From assembly GCA_030668025.1 (NCBI GenBank), contig DAOUUT010000220.1:1-6364 (forward strand): DNA of 6,364 bases, read 5' to 3'. Positions 5,741-6,364 of this stretch are shown here, piece by piece. Source of the DNA: Promethearchaeota archaeon (GTDB lineage: Archaea > Asgardarchaeota > Lokiarchaeia > Sigynarchaeales > SOKP01). The notes under the pieces are model-generated. The model saw only the letters and a list, made by a program, of their open reading frames with translations. It was not told where the DNA came from and searched no databases. A program made the translations under genes and the position numbers. Positions within the stretch are counted from its first letter, which is position 1. Every line of letters starts with the position of its first letter.

Positions 5741-6364
5741 ATGGGATTTTCGATAAAAGAATTGACATACCAGGGAAAATATTTGCTATTTTTAACAGAA
5801 CAGCAATTTGCCGGGCCGTGGTTCAGTTTTAAATTGATAGGCAAAAAAATCGGTACTATTCCTGTTGTGTTGAAAAATATTGAGCCAACGCCGATCTATA
5901 AAATGGTAAACAGCCGGACAGGAACCGTGATCGACCGTATAACGTTAGATTTTGACATAAAAGAATACTTAAAAATATTAATAAGAGAAAAGAAAATTCA
6001 ACCGATTCCATTTAAAAAAGAACTTTCTTCGATTAGGCTATATATTGACGTTTTTAATCGTCCAAAAGTTCCGTACATCAACACATTTTTCACATTAAAG
6101 AATATTTCCGATTTCAGCTTAATTGACTTCTCAATGTACTTTGTGTTTGACTTTGACATCAACGGATTAGAAGGTTTCGATAACGACTTATCTGGTTATG
6201 ACGAGGAAAACGATATACTTTACCAGTACGATCATACAGGATTATATGCTGGATTTTCTCCTATATCCAAATCGACGAATTACGAAACTTGTTTAACGAA
6301 AGACTTTAAAATTAATAACGAAAGGTTAAATCTATCAAATAAAATTCACGGAGAGGCTGGAGAA
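5741..6364 (+). CDS. Unrecognised, probably beta-rich protein, N-terminal part (runs off right edge)
   Basis: The frame is open from the ATG at 5741 for 208 codons to the window edge, so the 3' end is missing. There is no signal peptide or membrane helix, so the product is probably cytosolic. Alternating hydrophobic stretches (KYLLFLTEQ, IRLYIDVFN, INTFFTLKNISDF, MYFVFDFDI) suggest a mainly beta structure. A striking segment at residues 140-165 is rich in D, N, G and aromatic residues (GLEGFDNDLSGYDEEND, then YQYDHTG); such acidic loops can bind calcium or sugar, but no classical EF-hand or RTX repeat is present. Coding bases are less AT-rich than in the other genes here (for example GCCGGGCCGTGG near 5808), which may mean stronger protein constraint or a different origin. 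An AGGT lies six bases before the ATG, and a promoter-like element at 5663-5679. I cannot name the family. Confidence 0.75.
   Translation, partial: MGFSIKELTYQGKYLLFLTEQQFAGPWFSFKLIGKKIGTIPVVLKNIEPTPIYKMVNSRTGTVIDRITLDFDIKEYLKILIREKKIQPIPFKKELSSIRLYIDVFNRPKVPYINTFFTLKNISDFSLIDFSMYFVFDFDINGLEGFDNDLSGYDEENDILYQYDHTGLYAGFSPISKSTNYETCLTKDFKINNERLNLSNKIHGEAGE

Overview
The window looks like a piece of an Asgard archaeal genome (Promethearchaeota, most like the Lokiarchaeia; inferred from gene content only). It is very AT-rich and the gene starts mostly lack a Shine-Dalgarno sequence. Two of its proteins carry domains that Asgard archaea share with eukaryotes: a roadblock domain fused to a Ras-superfamily small GTPase, and a 7-helix membrane protein ending in a longin-like domain. 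No rRNA, tRNA, insertion sequence or CRISPR array was seen.

Layout. Bases 1-494 (minus) hold the 5' part of a multi-helix membrane protein that runs off the left edge. Bases 686-1786 (minus) hold a full-length paralogue with seven predicted helices and a C-terminal soluble domain whose predicted element order (bb-a-bbb-aa) is that of the longin fold. A 230-base divergent intergenic region follows. Bases 2017-3933 (plus) encode a stand-alone adenine-specific DNA methyltransferase of the Eco57I/TaqI type with a zinc ribbon in its target-recognition half and no nuclease domain or nuclease neighbour. The 660 bases before the next large gene hold two small minus-strand genes (3993-4157 and 4287-4436). 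Their 54- and 49-residue products are clear paralogues of each other and match nothing I recognise. Divergent from them, 4593-5570 (plus) encodes the roadblock-GTPase fusion. After a 170-base gap, 5741-6364 (plus) is the 5' part of an unrecognised, probably beta-rich protein that runs off the right edge.

How the genes may work together. Longin and roadblock domains belong to related folds that bind or regulate small GTPases in eukaryotes. A pair of 7-helix proteins with a cytosolic longin-like tail, about 2.8 kb from a roadblock-GTPase, is therefore suggestive of membrane-linked GTPase signalling; this is inference, because the methyltransferase lies between them and nothing shows co-transcription. 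The duplicated microproteins share a divergent promoter region with the GTPase and are the least explained element here.
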